Origin: Liolophura sinensis
Lineage: Eukaryota; Mollusca; Polyplacophora; Chitonida; Chitonidae
Reading direction: 5' to 3'
Assembly (NCBI RefSeq): GCF_032854445.1
Contig: NC_088302.1
Span: forward strand, 22,207,788-22,271,787
DNA: 64,000 bases
Position 1 is the first letter of the stretch. Each line of letters starts with the position of its first letter. The notes below the pieces were generated by a model, which saw only the letters and a list, made by a program, of their open reading frames with translations, ran no database searches and had not been told where the DNA came from. This document shows, one piece after another, positions 48,801 to 54,800 of this stretch. Both the position numbers and the translations under genes were made by a program.

Positions 48801-51800
48801 GATTCCATCAGACACTGAAAAGTATGATAAGAACTTACTGCTTTGAGACAGGGAAAGATTGGGACGAGGGTGTACCTTTGTTAATGTTTGCTGTAAGAGA
48901 GTCTGTACAAGAGTCACTTAGATTTAGTCCATTTGAGCTTGTGTTTGGCCATACTGTGCGTGGTCCACTACAGTTGTTCAAGGAAAAGTTTTCGTACTAA
49001 GCTCAACAGAGTATGTGAGTTAGCCAGAGAGAATCTTACAGCTTCTCAGAAGAGTATGAAAACTAAGTATGACAAAGAGACAGTAAGACGCAGATTTGAA
49101 GTTGGTCAGAAAGTACTGGCCTTACTTCCAGTTAGCGGTAAGCCACTTGAAGCTCGTTATTTTGGACCTTATGTAGTAGACAAGAGGCTAAGTGATCTTA
49201 ATTATATTATTTTCACTCCTGATCGGCGCAAATCTAGACAACTTTGTCACATTAACATGTTAAAGCCATATGTAGACAGAGATAGCACTGATCTCAATGT
49301 TGTACATCCTAGTGGAGTTGTTATCTCTTGTTTTCCAGTGCCAAGTTGTAAGAGAGAATTAAAGCGTTTTTTGGGCATGGCAGGTTTTTATCGTAAGTTC
49401 TGTAGGAACTTTTCCTTTGTTAGTGAGCCATTAACTCAGCTGTTAAAGAAAAGTGCTAAATTCATGTGGTCCATTGAGTGTCAGATCTTTTGATAGATTA
49501 AAGGCCATGCTAAGCAGCGGTCCCATACTTGTAGCACCTGATTTTAATTTGCCATTTAAGCTAGCTGTTGATGCTAGTGATATATCTGCTGGGGCAGTTT
49601 TGTTACAAGAAAATGAAACAGATCACGTTGATCACCCTGTATGTTTTTTCTCTCGCAAATTTGACAAGTGCCAGAGAAATTATTCGACAATAGAAAAGGA
49701 GTGTCTGTCCTTGATTCTAGCATTACACCATTTTGAAGTATACGTGACTTCAAGTTACCCCATTGTTGTGTATACAGATCACAATCCCTTAACCTTCTTG
49801 CACAAACTAAAAGGTAAAAACCGAAGATTGTTACGGTGGAGTTTGCTTTTGCAAGAATTTAATCTAGAGATTAGACACATAAAAGGGAAAGATAATGTGA
49901 TTGCTGATTGTTTGTCACGTGTCCAGTTGGTTTTCTGCAGCTTTGTTTTTTAAAGACTGTGGTAAATGTTATTATTTTTCATGATTATGAATATGTTAAA
50001 GAAAGTTTTATGCAAAACTTTCTTTCCCTGAAGGGTGGGGGTGTTATGTATGACTATTTAACGTTTTCGTGTACTGTTAGTCTGCGGACCTTTGTGAAAG
50101 CATAACAGGCCCTGTTATATATGTACAGCGCGGACCTGATGGAAAGCACCTTGTTCAATGCTCTGTTTATTTAACTGGCTGTTCATTGGCTGTTAATTCT
50201 ATGTTTAAAAATAGTTGAATCCACCTGGAGCGTATATAAGCCGTGTTTTCTGTGCAGAGTAGAGGTATTTTGCTGCATCCACTGGGAGCCAGGAGAGTGT
50301 GCGACGCTCTCGTATCGAGTCCATTATATTGATATGAGCTGGTGATGCCAGTTTCGTTTGGGAGGACAGATTTTTATGCCGGCACCGTTTGTGTACCACA
50401 GTTGTACTGATGTCTGGTTTATGTGAATTTCTGCAGAAGTCACGTTTATTGGTGTTCGGATCTTCATTATGATTATACAGTGTGGACTGTGTAATTTGTT
50501 TAACACGCTGACCTCACCTGACCGACAAGGTCGTCAAGGACTCTAAACTGAAGTTTTCAGTTTTGTAAAGGTTTTTGTAAAGCTTCTGCCACAAGGTGAC
50601 ATTACTCTACGTCTCTGAACGGCTCGTTTGTGAGTTTCTGCGGGAGCTGTGACCGTTCTAAAGTGGATTATACCTCCATGCCTGTATTTACCCTGTGTTG
50701 TGCTCTGCGGGTGTGACGTCATTCAAAGGCTTGACTGTTCCAGTTCTGTGTAACCTGTGTACTGTGTTCGCGTTCGCTAACCTAGCGAAGTACCTGACTG
50801 GGACAATTTGTGACTTGTGTGAATTGTGTGTTTATCCCATGGTCTTTACGTTGGATCTCCTGGAATACGTTCCTTGGGATGCAAAGGTGAACTGGAAACT
50901 TTTAAAGACCGGTAATACTGATGTGTATGTTTTTTTATGTTGTTGTTGTTGAACTGTCTGTAAAACTGTACGTCTCATTTTATATATAAAGCATTGTTTA
51001 CATTGTAATATTGAGTCACTGAGTCTGTTTTCTGTTGCTGTTTTCAATACCGTAACAATGTCAACAGTCAACGAAAACCCACACGGGAAGAAAGCCTGGA
51101 ATTATCAGTTACTGGCCTGCATCTTCTGGGACAATGGAGCAAACTGAACAGGAAAAAGGGAATACTGAGACGCAGAGTCCAACTGCCAGAAGGTGGAATT
51201 ACCAATCAGTTGGTCTTGCCTAAGTGCCTTGAAAAGGTGGCATTGGAAAATTTACATGACAGAAACGGCCATCAGGGTTCTGACAGAACCGAGAACCACA
51301 TTTCCCGTTTTTACTGGCCTCATCTACATAGAGATGAGTTTCATGGATTGATCAGTGTAGTAGAGGCTGTGAGGACGCCCATGGGAAAGCTGACTGCATC
51401 TCGTCCGTTGGAGGTTATAGTAACTGATTTCAAAGATCGTTGTGGCAGTGCCAACTCGTAATCAACAAGCAGATAAGGCAAGTTGATAAGGCCCTGGTAT
51501 CTGAATGGTTTGGAACCCCAATGCGAATATATAGCGATCAAGGGCGTAATTTCGTCGTTGATAGCAGCGCTCTGCAAGATGTGCCGTATCCGGAAGTCTC
51601 GATCATCGCGTGTCACCCACAGGGAAATGGCCAGTGCAAAAGGTTTAATCGCACCCTGCACGATCTTCTGCGCACTTAACCAACCTCTCAGAGGCGCCCT
51701 TGGCCCGATCACATCAAATATCTTGTATATGCTTATTATGTCTCTTTTCAATCGAGTAATGTTTTCTCTCCTTCTTATCTCATGTTTGGGCGCGACCCAC

Positions 51801-54800
51801 ATTTCCCAGTGGGGACGTCAGGGGAAGAAATAAGATACAGGATACTTGGAAACCAGATATCTGCAAGGTCAGTAAGAGAATAGGGGACGCTCCTATGTCG
51901 TTGAACCGGCGGACGGTTTTGGTGTTAGGCGGACTGTGAATCGGACTGGACTTCGGATATGTACCCTGGCTCTTCCTGGGTGTGAAAGTAATCAACCTTC
52001 AGAAACAATGAAGTTCAACACCGAAAGCGCAAACAGTAAACAAATAACATGGACGGATATTGATTCAGGCAGTGAGCCGGAAGTAGAGCCAAGACTACAG
52101 ATGGGAAGCATTCTAATCCTCTCCACCTCCCGAGAAGAATCGATCTTTAAACCACGTGGTTGATCGTGTGCCTGAGGTCAGAGCACCCCAATGTGGGCGT
52201 AGGTGTGAACTGTGTGTATACAGTGTAACAGTGTCAAGCGACACATTCACCTTTGAAAGCGCGCCACAACCACACCTCTTTGGAACGTTTTCCACGGTGT
52301 TTTTGTTATGGCGCAGACTCAGTTCAGCCTGTAAATAAATTTTGCTTATGCTACCCATCACTTCAAGTTATTACAACGACAGATTCTATTGGCCGACGTT
52401 CAGTTGAACACAGCTAATCAATACATATATTACAAGTGCGATGTACCCACGTGTTACAAACAAAAATGCCTGAAACGCCTGTTTTTCTGCAATTTTTATG
52501 TAGGGCTACCAATGTGTGCAAAGTTTTAAACGACATTGGCATGACTGAAAAAACAGCTGTCCAATCTCACAAAAAGTTAAAATCTTTTCAAAAACCGGCC
52601 TCTCACCGTCTTCCCAAGCTGGTGCGGCTCACTGAGGTGTGAACTACTGTCACTGATTGACTACGGGTAATCCCCTACTCCCAACAGAGAATGTACGACC
52701 CAAGACAACAGCCCCGACAAGGCATCATCGTATACATTTTCTAAAAATGCGTCTGAAATCATTGAGAACATACGGTATTATGCAAAAACAATATGTACCA
52801 AGAGATTGTCCCAAATACCCACCATACAAAGATTTTTCCAGACTTAAAACATTTAGTGAATATCTGCACATACTTTAACAACTATTGTTTGATAAATTAA
52901 TATTTGAATTCTTTATTTAAGTAAATAGTGTGCCTTTATGCTATCCATTTACTTCTGATTTTGGGTTATTATTTCTTACTTCGTGACCCTTTTAGTGAAA
53001 ATATTAGTGCAAATGTAAATGAATGGTTTTTTTCTGCCTTTACATACATGTAGAATATGAACCATTGTTAAAGAAATATAGACAGCAGTCCTCTGTTAGT
53101 GTAAGATTAATTTTAGAGATTTTTTTACTGCTCCAGCCCTGAATTTCATAAGAATGAGGTGATTTTTTATCCTGTTGACCCGCTGCTTGTAGTATGTGTG
53201 GGTCACTTGATGTAAACAAGCAACGTGCACCGTCTCCTGGAGAAGCGTGGGACAGCAAGGTTCAATATTTGTTTAAGCAACAGTTTTAGTTGTTTCACAG
53301 AGTTGATTATGTGTGTTTTTGATAAAATGACTACATGGCAAGGAGAGGGAAGAATTTAGTTGGAACATAGCATTAACTGTTGACTTTGTGGTAGAGGACT
53401 GTTGAGTGCGATGAATGATCGAGTGAATGAACGCTGCATACCTGTCATCTCATTGCTCATAATCTGGGCTATAGATTCGTACGCGGCCTGTCTGTGGTTC
53501 CTCTTGGAATAAAATGGACTCGAGACGTTCCACAGGCTCTTATGAGGCCCTTAATATCCGATAACCCGCTCATCATCCGCTGAGGAAAGCTCTACGGTTC
53601 TTCGCCTCGATAGAGGAGGCGCAATTGTTTCTAGGTCGCTGCGAATACGACGTGACCTTCAAGGCCCGCTCTGATTAGTCAAGCTCTCCAACAAATCGCA
53701 AAAAAATGGAGAAAATAGAGCTATTTCGTACAATTCGTACCCGATAAACTGTATGCGTCACAAGTCGGTCCAACTCGCATGTTGACACGTTAGCATTTGT
53801 AGCATAATTCAAGTGAGGGAGTGAGTGCTTTGGGTTTAACGTCGTACTTAACAGTTTTTCACTCATATGGCGACGAAGGAATCCTTAAAGTGCATGTGAT
53901 GTTGCAGGACGGATTTCCACCGCTCTTTTATGTCGTGCTGTTTCACTGAGACGCACGAGTCATTATACTGAAAGGGTGAACCAGTCGTTGCACTATCCCC
54001 TTCATGCTGAACGCCAAGCGATGAAGTTACAACTTCCTCTTTTAAAGTCTTAGGTGTGACTCAACCCAGGATTGACCCTGGATCTACTGCCTCCCACAGC
54101 GGACGCTCTACCCCCTGTGCTTTCGGGACAGGTCGTATAATTCAAGTTTTATATGATAAAATCGTGTGAACGGGCCTTTAGGCCATATAGCAGTTGACTT
54201 AAATAATTCAAAGCTACGTATGCATAACGTCGTGTCTTGTTAATGCGTGACGTGCAAATGTAAAAGTTTACTGTACATGTATTATGATGTCATACCGCTG
54301 AGCTCAGATTGGAACGTCTTGAAACATATGTTTGTTTTTCAACGTCATGGCGTCTGGGTGTAAAATATAAAAAAATGTAAAAACAATAGCCATATCTATG
54401 AACTCTGCGAAATAACACTTTTATCACGGAAGGAAATTCCGATATGTTCAACTTTATATAAATCAGAAAAGTAAATCTAACAAGTAAATAAACTCAAATT
54501 CTTTTATTTGTAGCATGAAATGATATTATTTAAGGGCGGTAAACGTACCGACCGGTGTATTGAGTGACACACTCGATGTGGTTTGAAAGGTCATCTCTAT
54601 TTAATGTGTACATTTGCACACGGTCCGCAACTGACAGCGGGGTATAATATTAAACAGTAGAGGGTGAAATGTGTGCGACGACTGATGATTGGTCCATTGA
54701 TCATTTATTCTGCATATTTAACAGCATATATACATACATATTATTTGATTACTTTTTACTGGAAGGGCGATAATAAAGCCCAGGAGGACTTGTTCTACAC

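Larger units (their letters stand above)
45889..51057 (+). mobile_element. Nested Gypsy-type element (Gypsy-2), integrase before RNase H
   Basis: Parts: 62-bp 5' LTR remnant, proline-type primer site, gag-protease-integrase frame, RT end and RNase H, polypurine tract and full 1,016-bp 3' LTR (TGTTA...TAACA). Domains are Gypsy-like in sequence but integrase precedes RT/RNase H, as in Gmr1-type elements. The RT fingers and palm are absent, and there is an in-frame stop, two frameshifts and a 5' LTR deletion, so it cannot act alone. Confidence 0.9.
44499..52375 (+). mobile_element. Old Ty3/Gypsy element (Gypsy-1), split by Gypsy-2
   Basis: Left LTR 44,499-44,733 and right LTR 52,204-52,375 share TGTGAACTG, GTATACA and TTCCACGGTGTTTTTGTTA. 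The left half has a gag start and RT/RNase H (45,103-45,888); the right half resumes with the integrase (51,118-51,830). The order RT, RNase H, integrase is standard Ty3/Gypsy. A younger element occupies 45,889-51,057. Gag through early RT is deleted internally and frames are broken. Confidence 0.85.

Noticed and set aside
50695-50952. 85-codon plus frame in the Gypsy-2 LTR
   Set aside because: It lies entirely within the 3' LTR, has no domain and no counterpart in the element's coding region.
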